Of a DNA stretch of 64,000 bases, positions 9,501 through 24,800 are shown in pieces (position 1 is the stretch's first letter; the number at the start of each line of letters is the position of its first letter). The notes under the pieces are model-generated. The model did not search any database. It was not told the origin of the DNA and saw only the letters and a program-made list of their open reading frames with translations. The translations under genes and the position numbers were made by a program. Source of the DNA: Lingula anatina (Eukaryota; Brachiopoda; Lingulata; Lingulida; Lingulidae); the NCBI RefSeq assembly GCF_001039355.2, contig NW_019775513.1:62001-126000 (forward strand), in the 5' to 3' direction.

Positions 9501-12500
9501 CTGCCTTCAAACATAGCTTCTCAAAGGTTTCAGCTAAAACAAATGCAATTATACCACATTAAGAATTTGTACTAACACCTCAAAAACATTGTATTACCAT
9601 GGCGAAGACAGTTTGATGTATGTTTGTTACGAGTCCAACTAAAATTAATGAAAGTTCACACCTATTTCCAAAATTTCTGATGGTATTCAACATGAGTTAA
9701 GTTTTTACATAATCTAATGAGAGTTAAGTAATTAAATTATTATTCTTGCTGTGTCAGCCTGACAAATACTCACCACCATCTGGTTCATCGCCTTCATATT
9801 CCTTCTGGATTCTCATTGGTCCTTTCTTGGTTACATTGATCTCTGTTGATTCAGGTTTGCTTCCTAAAATTGAAAAAAAAAATCAAAAGATGAAAATAAA
9901 CAAACAGTACTAGTAAACAGTAAATACATACAAATTTTATCTAACTTAGAGGGAGATTTAAGCCCACTCTTTCAAATTTGAACTTAACCAATGAAAACAT
10001 GTGAAACACTCCTATTGCATAGTATCATTCAATTTTTCTATGGAATATACCAAAGAAATCATAAAGAAAGGCCTCATCATTCTATAAGTTGCTAACCTTG
10101 CTTGGAAGATTCTCTCAACTTCTCCTTAAAGAAAGCAGTTGCCTTGGGAGCCTGAAATGTAGCGATGTTCTCTGGAATCTGGGTCAAGTTACGATCCGTC
10201 TTAAATTGCTGAATGTTTCCATTGTTCCCCTGGTTGGAATTTAGACTTTCAGAAGACGACTTTCCATCATACTGTCCTCCGTGTGAGCTCTTCCCTCCCA
10301 GCATAGGTCCATGTGTGCGACCAAAGAATGCACCATTTGTGTGGCGTGGATCCAAGAGGGGAGAGTCTGCGGAGGTGCTACTGGCGGAACTTGCCCTATC
10401 TCCACTGTAGCCAGAGTCTCTGGACACATTATCAGGTATGTCCACTTTCAGGGCAGGTTTGTTCAATGGCAGGCAGAAGCCGTCTCTTTCACCTTCCCCT
10501 GCAAGGTCCTTTCTTGGGAGAACTGGTGTAGGAACACCACTGCTGGCACTGCTGGATGAATTCTGACGAATAATCTTCTGTTTATTGAGAATACTCTCCA
10601 CTGCCCGTCGACTGATGTAGTTGTTATCTGACACATCTTCTCCCTTAGCAGTGTACTTGGCATCAATTCTACTTTCGGAGTTGTATCTGGACATGGTTTT
10701 CTTCGGCAGGGGCTCTGTGGTGCCCTCTACTCCTTTGCCATGGAGCATCTCATGAATTTGATTCTGATTGAGGTACTCCTGGGGGTAGTACGGGTTGGAT
10801 ATTGTTTGATGTCTTGTGCTCTTACGGGGCAAGGAACCATAGCCTTGGTCCAGCAGCTCTTTGGTTCTGCCGGAGCGAGCACTATGGGGGCGCTTCTTGT
10901 GAGCTGCTGCCACCTGTTGTTGAGGTTTATCTGATGTGATGTCCCCACCAAGTCTCTCATCTACTGACACAGCACGTTTAACAGTATGTGGATATGGGTT
11001 TGGGTTGACCACGATATGTTCAGGAAGAGGCTCCATTTTTATTTGGTCCTCCATGTCTCTAGAAAAGTCGAACCCTGCTATGTATTCAGATCCTGGTTTT
11101 GAACCTGACTGGCCGAATTCAAATCCATCAGTCTGTAGACCATTGGGAGATGGGGATGTGTCAGAATTGGACTGGTACCTTATAATATCTGCCCCCAGTT
11201 TTGGGCGTCCTTTCTTTCCACTGTCACGTTTCTGTGGCCCCTGCTTGCTAAAGATTGGAGCACTGAAAGCAGAGGTGGAGTTTGGCGACAGCTGAGGAGC
11301 GTTAGGTCTCCTGTACTGTCCCTGTGTAGATAATGTCCAATTGTCCACTTCATCAGCACCTGAATTTGAATTTGGCACATCACCAGAGTTCTGAACCATA
11401 GGTGGAGCCACTTTATTAATCAAATCAGTCTGAGCATTGTGACCTTTAGTATCTGTTTTCTCATCCTCTGGTAAACCAGTCACTGCTATCAAATAACTCG
11501 ACTGTCTCCTGTGGTCAACTGCCAGCTGTTTCTTATTGGCTGAATCCTCATCGCTGTCATAGGCATGCCACTCTGGCGTTGGAGTGACAGCACGCCGTGG
11601 TTCCACTGTGAACTCTTCTCTCTGCTGTTGAGATTCTGGGTTAGGTGTAACCGCCCTGCGTAGCGTTGCAGATGGGGGCATTTCCCTTGTTCTGCGATAT
11701 TGTCCAGCTCGTGGGGCAGGGCGGCTATGAGACTGTGTGGAATTCCGGGAGTCTACAGATGCAGGACCTAAAACACAATATTGCAAAATTTGATATCATG
11801 TTGAAATATTTTGTCATTTTTCTCAAAATGTTCTATGAGTCAATGCCTTTGTTAAACAATGAATTTTTATAATTTGTGGTGTTTTGTTAACAACCTTGCT
11901 ACAACGTTTTCACTAAATGAGTTATTTCTATAATTTGTGGCATTTTTTTTAAAACTTGCCACAAATAATATTACATTATATAGTCATCAAAATGAAAATG
12001 TACACATTAAACAATACTGTCACTGAAACAGTCTCATTTTTGATTTCTTTTAGTAATACCTTGATTTCCTGTGTTAGCAGGGTTGCCAGGACTACCTGGC
12101 CAGTTAAACGGTTCATGTCCTGGTACCATGGTAGTCTTTTGCAGTGCAGTATCAGTATCAATTGCTGTGGCATTGGGGTTTGTATACAACAACAGGAGTG
12201 GCTGATATCGGCCTCGACACATCTTATCCACCACCCTGGACCAATCAGGTCCTATCTCTCTTACGGTGGCATCATCAAAGTAGATCCAGATGCCTTTCTT
12301 TGTGAAGAAGAATGTAGAGTAGTGTTTGCCATAGTAACAGACCACACCCCTCAGTTCTAAGGTACTGGCCCTAGTGTCTGCTAGGTGAAACAACTGAAAT
12401 ATACCAAAAAACACAGAATTACACAAGATGCAATTTTTCACAACAGACACCTCAAATTACCAACCAACCTCAAATCACTCAAGGTTTTTAATTACATAAA

Positions 12501-15500
12501 GATATTATTACATTTACTTTTTCCAAAGTTAATTTTTTTTTTCAGCAATTAAATAATTTAACAAATTTCTGGAGAGTCACACAGATTTCCACAAAGCACA
12601 TCTTACACAGGATGAGCAGATTACTACTTACATGATAGAGCACTATATTCTTTCCAATGCAGCGATTGACCTGTGTAATGTGGTCAGAGTCTGGACGATC
12701 TGAGTCCCAAATTAGGCCAATACTCACTGAAACAAAAAGACATTGCATTTTGAGGTACAATCAGATTTTATCAAGCTGAAAAAATAGGGAACACTATACA
12801 TTTACGTGTCTTTTCAGCGTAATGAAATTTGCAATTTATAACAATGTACTAGTTACCAGAAAGAATGGAATACTTATTTATCAAATGCAAATAAATAAAT
12901 TAATTAATATCATCATACATGTATTCTAACAAGCAGGCTATACCACTGTCATAATTCAGCAGGATATCACCTGTCTACTTACCAACATCAGGACAGTTAA
13001 TTAGATTCTTGCGGATTGGTATTCTCTCACCACAGTCACTCTGAAAAAATTCATCGATCAAAGTCAGTCAAAAGGTAAAGTTAAATAATAACTTTTAAAA
13101 AGGTTTATTTTTAGTCATATTCAGTGACATCCTAAGCCAAGTGTGTTGGTAAAATGATCTCCAGACTTCCTGTCTTGTAATTGACAGTAAGTGAGGCACA
13201 AAAACTGCAACTCCTTACAACTATTACCAAATATAAACACTCCAATTTAATTAAGAGAGACCTTAGCCTCGGAGGCAATTGTGGATGAGAAATGTGACAC
13301 CAGTCATTTTCTGGATGAGAGGTTTCTCTTCTCTCGTACTTCCTCTCCTCCCAAAACAGCTGTGCTATATAGGGCTCTGTTCACACATTAGACCCAAACA
13401 GAGTAATAAATGATAGGTGGGAGCTGCATAAAATTAATCTCATTAGTAATGATCTTCCTGGAAATTAAGACCAGTTTAACTCCCTAAAACAATATCTGGC
13501 AACTACTATTGAACTAAATCAATGTGCACAATTAACTGAATCTCATTTAAGAACCAAAACTCGGAGAGAGAGAAAAGAGTGTAACCAAATTCACTATAAG
13601 CAACAGCCCAGGACTTCAGAGTCGGGTTTCCCAGGAATACTTTTTCTAAACAGCAAGTCCACCGAAGCTTAAAATTGCCCTTTTTACCACAACTGGTGTT
13701 GTTTTTCATGTGAATGTGTGTCATTTCAATTCACTGATAAACATCTTATTCACAATAATAAGGAATAGATTTTGAGCCCCTGTAATAATAGTCCATATTT
13801 AAGAGACCAAATAACCAGTAAATCATACTCACTGGACAACTCCTCATGTCACCCTCAGATGAGGCATTTCTCAGTAGTAAGCTGAAGGCTCTGTGGACAT
13901 CCTCTGCTGGCAGCCCATCCTTGACCATACGCTGGGTATGCCACCTGCAGGAGGAAATTATAGAAAGCCTTGCAATAGTTTTTTATTTATCTACCTTTTC
14001 TGTATGTTTGTGTGAGAGTTACACCACTAAAGTAGTAACATTTAAAATACTTCAAAGGGTGTAAAAAGTTGAGGGTATGGCCATAAGCACAACTAGTTTA
14101 ATAACATTTTTTTAGTGAATACCTTAGCGAGATGATAATTATGGAAGGGAACAGTCACTGAAAATCTTCTTTATCATGAGTAAAATTGGTTGCATATTTA
14201 TTTCAATCAATAGATAATACTTAAAATATAAATATGCATGAAGATGAACATAAATGAACCTCTCTCTCACACTCCAAAAAACAAACCTGGCTACTAGCAA
14301 TACACCATAAAACACTCTACAGACAATTTATCAAACCACATGCAATACTGAAGTTGCAACCATCTGCAACGAGACATTTATTTTTCGAAATCACTTCCCA
14401 GTTACAGATGTGTAACCTTACATAACCCACTGGTATTTCATCCTGACTGGCAGTGGAAAGGAGGTGCAATAAAGCCCACATGCCACAGCCTTCCAGTGTG
14501 CACCCTAACATGTCTAGACATCTACACAAACCAGGGATTCGTGTGAAAAATGTGTGCAAAATGTTTTTAGTTTTGTTAACTGTGAAGTTTTTTTTATTTT
14601 TTTATTTTATGTAATTTTGTTTCCATTTTTTAAAATAATTTTTATCTAAGAAATACTGTCCACTTTTAAGACTTTACAACATTAATGAACAACCTCAGGT
14701 TACATGAAATTACTTTTTGCAACCTTTAAATCAACAGTTTGGCTTTTTGGTATGAACTGAAATTTTCTTCAGTCAATTAATCTAAAATAAATAATTGTGA
14801 ACAAGAAGATTATCATTAATGAATCAATAATGAATTAATACCACTGACTGTCAACACACAGATCAAACCTGAATAAGGTATCAATCTGATAATAAACAAT
14901 GCCAAATATATCATATTTCTGCCATCTAAATTAACCAGTAATAACTTCTGGTTTTCCTGTTATTTCTTCACCCTCAGGAAGCTAAATACATTAATTTCCT
15001 CTCTATAAACAATAGGAATAGCCCTAATATAGGCACAGAGATAGAATTTCAGTATAAACTAAACAGTTCAATTATCAAGCCAAACACAATTGTATCTGTC
15101 TAAACAATAACCTAGTCAAAGATATCAAATCACAGACCTCAAAATTTTGACTAATCACTAGTGTTATTGTTTTCTTGCTGCCTGATGGCGTGTGCTCTAT
15201 GTAAGCACCAGGTGTGTACTCTATGTAAGTTACATGAAAACATGTCTACTCAATATGTTTTAAATGTGTTGCCACAGTTCATTGTTTCTTTGTCAATGAA
15301 AAGACCATTCAAAGGACCATTCAAAGCAATTTTTTGACATTATTAAGCATTCTAGGAAAGGAACAAAATGCATCTCAATAAATAATGATTCCAACACAGG
15401 TTTTATGTGGGAGGCACAGGTGCTGAGTTTCTAATAGACTCGTGCATGATTCACCACAATATGTCACATTTGTCAGTAGACATCTATCAAGACTGCTACC

Positions 15501-18500
15501 AAACAATAGTTTCAAAGTGGCTGTTGAAAATCTGTACGAGTCGGTGTGCTGACAAACTGGAAAGTTCTTTTTGTTCACTCTTTCCTCTGTATTCACATTA
15601 TACATGTCTGACACACGGCAATCACACACACCCAAACAAAAATAGCCACACATATTAATGATCATATGCATGCAAGAAGGCATTCAGTAGTTATTCCAAA
15701 GGTTTCGGTAGAAACACATCTGAATATCTATACACGAGTAAAACCATCTGTGTATGTGACTAGGCAAATGCACGCACGCATACATACACACATACACACG
15801 CACACACACGTGTGCGTGTGTGTATGTATGCGTACACACATACACACGCACACACACGTGCACGCATCCCCATGACTTACGCTAAGGCACTTGTAGACAC
15901 ATAGTGAACCATCTGACTAAAGGGATGAGGTTCTGAGGTGGCCCCACACTTGTTACACACAACCTGGAATAAAGCGAATTCATATACTTTATTTTTCTGA
16001 ATTAATAATAAAAATAATAATAATAATAAGCAATACACATATTTCCATAGAAAATTATGCAAAAAGCACATCCCTGTAAATTTTATGAGCAACATACTTT
16101 CATAGAAACTTACCAAAATACAACTATTATCTCCTGAACACATAACAATGGATTCCTTCACCATATAGGTTCATATAAGTGCGAATATTTTTTTTCTCTG
16201 AGGACAAACTGAACTAAAATATATTTTCTCTAACAGGTCAGTCCAATAGAGGTCACCACTGTCCTGGGACTACTTTCACTAACTTCAGATCATCACTTCT
16301 CAGTAGTAAACTTCTAAGAATCCCAGATGTTTCCGCAAATTTACAGAGTAAAGGAGGAGCCAAGTATGAAAGGAATACCAAGTATATCTACCATCTCACC
16401 TATAGGTTGCTCAAATAGCTTACATACATACAATATCAGATACATCTTACAGACCTGCTGATTCAAAGACTATCATAGTTTTAAGGCTGCAGAAATGAGA
16501 GAAGCTACAACAAAATCCCTGGAATTTCTGCAGAAAAACAGAATGACTCAACCTGTATTACTAGATCTGGTATTTTTTTAAAATTCTGCCAAGCATGGCA
16601 TCCCAGCACATGTTTAGAAAATACTACTAATTTCAATTCTGTCATAGTGACCTTTTCTTTGAAAATTTTGTTCAAAGATGAAAGGCTGTGAAGGGTTTCA
16701 GAAACTTACTTTTACTGATTCATATACTTTTGTCTTAGAAAATGTTGTGCCAACACTTCCTTTATTTTTCTTAAATATTTTCTTTAATCTACAAGCACTA
16801 CTGGTCTTGGCTTACCTGTTCTACCACAGTCATAGCAAATTTCTGGTGGGTTATACAGTGCTGTGCATTACACATATCTTCATTCTCATCCTGGGCTATG
16901 TGTCTATGGATACGAGTCAGGATGTTCTCCTGTAAAATATCAACATGTAAAACTGTTAAATCACTGTATGAAAAACAAGACAAGATATACATTTAATTTA
17001 CTTATGTCAATAAAGTAAAATGAACATGTAAAATAAAACTCAAATTCTTTTTAGGCTGAAGTTTAATTAGTTACTTGGTGAGTAAAAACCATTGCGTAAA
17101 ATTCATATTTCTCATTTAGGGTCAAGGGCTCTCTCATAAAACCTTTATTCTCAGAAACACAACAGAAACACAAAATACAAAATTTAATCAACTATTTAAC
17201 ACCTAATGACTGACCATTCCCAGACTCTATTGTACTAACTGTGGATCAATCTATCTCCTAGGGGATTCTCACTAAATTGCATTGTTTAGCAGCTTCAGTA
17301 AGTGTGCCAGTGAGACATCTAAGCCCACCTAAGCTGAAAGCAATTTAGAGAGAAACCCCTTAGAGATGGATCGATCCTGTGGGATCGATCTAAGTATGGG
17401 AACCCAGTCTGAGGATAACTGAGAGCTCTAAATTTCAAGCCTGCTTATCATGATATTCTCCAAATAAGACTAGCCACTTCAACCCTACAAAAAATAGAAA
17501 CATAAGCAATCAGAATCCACTGGACTCCTTAATGGAAATAAACAAAATGCTAAAATGACCCATAACATAGCTATTCCCTGAGACTCTGCCTTGCTACTTC
17601 TATTCCCAGCATGGAATCTACTTGTCCATATCTCTCAGCAAGACATTCAGATAGTACACTTAGGGCAGAGTTGGTGGTCTTGCTTCTAGCTTTCAGGAAT
17701 ACTACATAGCCTGGACCCATGGTAGTACACTTTTTCAAGTTTTAACTAAATACCCAAAATGTATTATCCAAGTCCTAGCTTTATAGCAAAATTAAATACA
17801 ATTTGGAAACTGTTTGCAGAAATTTAAAAAAATGAATGATTCAAAAACAGACAGACGGACATATCAGTAAACAAACTACAAAACATTCAAGCAAACAAAA
17901 AATAAATTTCATTAACCCAAACATCTACTCTACATCTAAACATCTCAGCACGATTTCAGAATTACGAGTTGGTTGGTGGTCTGACTTCTTGCTCTCAAAC
18001 ATTCTATCTAGTCACTACTAGCATGTAATGGGAGTGAAACAGCTGCAAGAGAGATCATTTTCTCTCTCACCTCTAAAAGAAAAAGTGCACCTTGCCCTCT
18101 AGGTTAACATCACAAACAATCAGCGTAACATCTTCACCAGCTAACGGATGTTTTTTTCCTTCTAGTTCAGAGCATTTTCTTTTTTTTTTCTTTTTTAACC
18201 TTTCACACATGCAGAACATTTTAACGGCCAGGTTTTTTCCCTCACAGATGTGAAATCTAACATCCTAGCTAGCAAATTTATTGTCATAAATTCTTGGCAT
18301 TAGATGAACCTAGATACTTCATTCATCCTCTAATGGGGAAATTTATGCTTTTCTCTGATTTCAACATAGATTGCATTCAAAATATATCAATTTTTAATTA
18401 AAGCACATCAAAACTAATGAATGCACCAGAAATGGTAAAAATAAACTACCGCCTTCACCATCAACAACTCGCAAATTTTAACTTCTCAAAAAATTATGAG

Positions 18501-18823
18501 CCTTTTTACTGAGATGTCCAAACATTAAACACTTTATTGCTGGCTATTTGACCCCACCCCTCATCAATGTCTGCCTATGGCAGCCGTCTGCCAGCCTTCT
18601 GCCACTCAACGTCTCATCATCAGCTGTTTACACGCTATTACACTAGAAATTAATATGATCAGCATCTGGTTAGCTAACACATAAATTCCTCATCAATGTC
18701 TTACAGCACTCCACGTGTCTGAGGGAATTACTGAAGAACAGGTAATGATGTCTTCATTGAGAGATTAAGGAGAGAGTCTGTGGCTCTCTTTTTTTATGTT
18801 GTTTCCTTATCTCAGTCCACTTC

Positions 18824-18871
<48 letters not shown>

Positions 18872-21800
18872 NAAAATACAACAAAACAAGAAACTGAACT
18901 GCAAGATTACGCAAGGCATTCAGACATTAAAGCAATTATGGTGTGCCAAAGCTTCCTGAAAATAGTATTGAATCGATACTGTCAGGAAGACTTAAAAAAC
19001 AGTTTTTTAGTACCTTGCTTTACGTGAATAAACTAGGCTCATACACAATTAATGTAGAAAAATTGCAGACTGAATGTTTTTCTGTTACCAAGGCAACAAT
19101 GAAGCCTAATAAATCTCAGATTTCCCTCAAATTATCACACAATGCAAAAAAAGATTGAACCACAAAGAAAAAAAAACGCAATATTCCATCTGCTGGGTTT
19201 CAGATTAACATAGTTTTCTATTTTTATTTGACATTATCACCCTAAAACACAGATTGTTTTGATCCACCAAAAGTGAAGTTTGACACTGACATTTTTTCAA
19301 ATATTTCTTAATATTGTTAGACTTTCATGTGACCTGATCTCTAACGCAGCTCAAGTTTCAGTTATTTTTACTGAAACACTGAAACAGCGTGGATGGAATA
19401 ACCCCAATGCAGCAGAAAATTGACATTTACAAAATCAGATCTCATTTGTCACAGAAAATCCCCCAGTGTCCAATATTAAACTAACCATGATAGGCCGAAA
19501 GTGCCAGTCTTAAAACTACAGAAAAAAATCACCAGAAATAAAAGCAAGGCTGTCACATGATAGATGTTTTTCTAGCCAAAAGCTTTCTTTATCCTGTCAT
19601 CTCTTTTTGACAATTTTTCTACACGAAACCTTTTAAAACTTTTTTGATATGCATACAAGTTCGTACTACATACATGTTACATAGATGTCTATCAGTAATG
19701 GGACAGCTACACAGATCCTGACGAGAGATTGGAACTAATGGGCAAATAAAGCAGATCAAACCTGCTGATACCAAACAGGACAAACAACTGGCAGCTGTGA
19801 TTTACCTGCCCTGATATCCAGATTGCATGCTCCTCTTTCATATCTCGACATATTAACTGAATAAACAACAGTTAAAAACAACTTTGTTTATGAAGAACCA
19901 TGCTGAAAAGTGGCAAAGATTTACAGCATTTTTTTTTTTTTTTTTTTTACATTCGATTTAGACAACAAAAGCCTTTTGCTTCCTGCTTATATAAAGAAGT
20001 ATAGACAATTCTGATATAACGTTGTTTTGTAGCAACAATAAATCCTTATTCATATCAGCTATAATCACTCAACCTGACAGACAACAACAGGCAACTTGAT
20101 AACACCTGGTGAAGTATGATTCTAGAAATATTCCCATAACAAGTCATAATACAGCAATGATTGACAAGCACATTACTGTAAACACCTCATTTTATACAAC
20201 ACCTTAACCAGCAAGTTAGCATAATAAACCAGCAGAGATCAATGATTTACATCATAATTTAGGTAAGGTGGATTAACAAAATGCTCAATTCATGTCGGGC
20301 AATCTGTAACGTGACAGATCAAGGCTTCGTTCACATGCAATGTCTATTTTCTATTTTCTATTTTCGGTATGTCTTATGATCACGGTCTGTGCACTGAATA
20401 TCCCGCGGCGTAATTACTGGCAGCGCGAGCCAGTTACTATAAGTTACTATAAGTAACTGGCTCGCGCTGCCAGTAATTACGCGGCGGGATATTCAGTGCA
20501 CAGACCGTGATCATAAGACATACCGAAAATAGAAAATAGAAAATAGAAAATAGACATTGCATGTGAACGAAGCCCAAGATAGACGGGGCTTTCAAAATTT
20601 CTGGCATTTGTCATTAGATTTCGATCCTTTTACCTCAACACAACAAATACATCAAAGGCATCATAAAATTTCTCAACATGTCTCAGTCTGTGAAAGACAA
20701 TGTTACAAAAACAGAGATTTAATGCTACGAAATGCAATGTGCAACAACTTACGAAGCATTCTGCAGCATCATCCATGTGACCTAGCTGAAACCTCTGTTC
20801 ATTGGAGAAGTTCTGTGCCAGCGCCTTCCTCAGTGCATCAGGTGGCAACGCGGACTGGTCGCTATACTGGAACTGTGTGAATATCACCTGGAAGATAAAT
20901 TGTTATAATTGACAGAATGAACTTAACTTGTAATATGAAACAGCAAACCTGACTATATGATGGCTTCTGGTATAAGGCTGCGAGCCAGTTACTTCCAAAG
21001 CTGTAATTAATTCCCGGCGCTGCCAGTAATTACGCCGCAGGGTATTCAGGCCAAAGACCGTGATCACAAGATACCGCAAATAGATTTTTAGATTTTTAGA
21101 AAATAGATTTTTCATGTGAACGGTCCCTAAGAGTAAGAAGACTGTTGTTATTTTCTAACAACTCCTTGAAGATTGGTTCTAACTTCTAACAGAAAAATTT
21201 CAGCCATCACTAACACTATCTTCTTATCCACTGCCAATTTCTGGTCTGATAACTTCCTAATTTATAAATTTAATTCAGCAACCTAGAAAAAAGAACCACA
21301 GTCTACTGACTTAGACACCATTGAAGACTGTGCATTAACCACAAATGTTATCCATAATCTGGTAATTAATTAATGGGGAATCCACTGGTTTACCTGTTGC
21401 TAAGTAGGAGCAAATGGCCCCCAAGGTTTAACAGAGGTAAAGCTAGTAAAATGGGATATACGAAATCCATTCCAAAGCTTCCTTCCACAATTAGTGAACA
21501 CTTTGTAACTTTCAATTCAGTTCAACAGGCCTTCATCCCTTCTTCTTTTTAAAAAATCTAATGCAATGTTTAATGCTAGTACAGACAGTACATACATTAC
21601 AAGCATTCAAGAAGTGTATTTTTACTCAATGTAACTTATTAGTACTTCACGTGTTTATCCACATAGAGTAAGCAATTTTCATGTCAAATATAACCTTGTG
21701 GCAAAAAAAAAAAAACAAAACAAAACATCTGTCATGTATTTGACTTAAGGACTTATCAGGCATATATGTGTGCATTTATTTTCTTAAAGATACAATTAGT

Positions 21801-24800
21801 CTTATTCTATTCAAGAATTGATTCATATGAATTTTCAGAATATATTCTATTAAAATCTTATTAAGTATGCCCTTCAGAACACTGCAACAGTCATAGTGCA
21901 CTGAACCCCAAGGATTCTTTCTTCTTGAAGGCAAAATCTGACATAAAATATTCAAGTGCTCTTTTTATCTTTCAAAAGGCAATACTTATAGTTGTAATAT
22001 AAATCATAGTCACACTTGTCACTGTCAACCCTATGACAGGTAAGTTATTTAATGTATGCTTAGAGCCTAAAAAGAAAAATTGGGAAGGGTGTTTTGGAAT
22101 GTGGAGGAAATCCTTGTCCTTTTTAACCACCACATAAGACCTACTTCAAGTTTTCTAACTAAGAATATACTAAATAAGAACTGTAAACGAAGGCAAATAT
22201 CACACTTCAACTGAAATAAATACCAAATCAAATACTGATATCATAAAGAAAAAACAATTCTTTCACATTTTAAAACAAAACAATAAAGCCAGCTGCATAT
22301 GCCAGCTATCATAAATACACCTGTGTTTTCCAACATCTTTTCTCAAATTAACTTTTCTTCCTTTTTAGATCACACCATTTTTTCCACCACAGATCAAATA
22401 TGAAATATATATCGGACATGAAATAAAACTACCACTTGTCCCTTAATTACATCAAATTAGATCCCTTTAAAACCCCAAATGGTGGACAAGACGCTGCTTC
22501 CTTACCTTAGCCATTGTCCAAACACCACTCCACAGGCCAGTGAACACGAGTGGGCAAGCCACAAAACTACACAGAGGATAGAGGACCACAAATATGTGGG
22601 GGATGGTGGCACTGATTACTATATCACAATGACTACTGTGGACATGTTACAGAGTAAAACATGTGGGCTTGGCTTGTAGTATTACATCAAAGTTATTGTG
22701 TCTGGGTTTTTTTTTTCTCATGTGATGGTATGTGTGTTCAAAAGGGACGTATGAAGGCAGAGATTTTGAGAGTTGGCAGGAAGTAAAATGAAAGTAATGG
22801 ATACATCAATACTGGTTACTACTAGCATAAGACTCAAATTTGTGTTGATATTCACTGATAAATTATGATAATAAAATCATGTAATGACTCGTGCCACAGC
22901 CAATGATGACTGTCAGGGGAGATGATAAAATTAATTGTTTTACTCAATCTAATCTATAATAAATATTTGGCATGGTATTCAAATGTATTCTTTTCAGATG
23001 AAATAATTCGATAATTATGAAACAACTGTGAAAAAAAAAAAGGACGAAAACAGTAAACTTATTATATTTTATTCCAAATCAGAATTCATTAAGCATATGA
23101 TTAAATTTTACTATGCTTGAGTGAGAATGTATTTTCAGTCCTTATTTTCTGATACAGACATTTTTACATCATAAGAAAAGGAGGGGAATGTTTGGACAGG
23201 TTTAACAAAAGAGGTTGTCTTGAACTCATTACACTGGGGACATATGTACCTGACATAACCACATTTGACTTCTATAAATTTGCATTTAGTACTGCCAAGT
23301 GCCAAATGATTTCTTCAGCTTCCATATTATCTACATACTATACAAGGTAAGGAGTGGTAGCTATACTTATTACCCGCTTGCACAGACAGAATTAAATGGG
23401 ATTCAAATACTATGTGCAACTGCCCAGCTTTGGTCAAATTTTAATTTAATTTCGTACTTGCTTATCCACATTGCACAAAGGAAAAAATAATCTTTTTGAA
23501 TGGAGGTAAAAAAACAAACCCTTGGTACAGCTTCATCAAGCTAAGATAAGAATACAGAGAGGTCTGTGCACTCTATAGTCACCCTTCCCAAACAACATGT
23601 TCACAAACTTGAGAACATTGTAGCACATAAACATGTCACAGTTTTTACTATCATACTTAGCAATCCTGACAAAAGTCACACACATCCATGGGATCTTACA
23701 TTGTAAAAAGATTGCATATGTAATAAATAGCACACATCTTACCTTCAAAGCACAGAAAATGCACGAGTTTCCCATGCATGCATGTCCCGTTAGCATCCTG
23801 AAGTTACGACGGAATACGTCCAGATGCCACAAAACCTGCAAAAGAAAAAAAATTGAAATAATAAAAATGTCTTCATTCAGAGTATGAAACAAAGTCCACT
23901 ACTACATAACTGCAGGCTAAGATAAAAATCTAAAACCTGTGGGTAATGAAAAATTTGATTCAAAGTCCAATGTTGTGTGAAATAGAAATTTGAAATTTAA
24001 CTCCCATTTCTCTGTATATACATAGCTGAAATAAAATGGATATGATGTTTTTAAACAGCATTTCCTTGTAAAAATCGGAAAAGCTAATACTCAAAAACTG
24101 CTACTTCAAACTTATGCCATGAGCATCAATTTACTCAACCTCAAAGAATACTACACTTATACTAGCAAAGTAACCACTATACGCAGCAAGTGTCTGCATT
24201 AAAACAAATCTATTGAATTCTCTTCATTACCCCTGTATTGAAACAAAGTGGTCTTATTGCAGATATAACCTCTTCCAATCTTTGGCCGACTTCCTGTAAG
24301 AATATTGCCCCAAGTCTGTTGACGAAAAGCTCAAATATAAAAGCTCTACTGTATACTTTGTGGAAGTTAGTAATCCATCAAACAGCATGGAATCAAACCT
24401 TTTTTAGACTACAAAGGTGAGTGTGCTGCCCACAAGCACAGTGACAACCACAATAAAACTTGGTTTATGTACATTATTGTAATTTTCCCATCTGCCTAGG
24501 AGCAGGCCATCATCTGTCGTGACATAGAACAAGTATTCAGTTAACAATCCTAATTGAATGTTTTATCTGCCTCAAAGCTCTATGCCATATGGTGATATAA
24601 AAAAGGTTAAAATGAATTTTCAACTGTTCTGCCTAAGGAAAACTTTTTGACGTGTTACATGGTATGGTCTACTGAATAAGGGAGATTAAACTATTTTTTA
24701 TTTACCATTTTATTGCCCTAGAGAAACGGTGCTGTTGTCATGACATGGACCAAGGTGTTGGAATTCTACACACATGCACGTGTAATTACCATTTTTATTC

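Noticed and set aside
10213-11295. Several + strand ORFs opposite the USP54-like long exon
   Set aside because: They are antisense shadows of a long coding exon with biased codon composition.
14317-14559. 80-codon - strand ORF with several Cys
   Set aside because: It lies inside a USP54-like intron with no matching splice sites or phase, so it is treated as chance.
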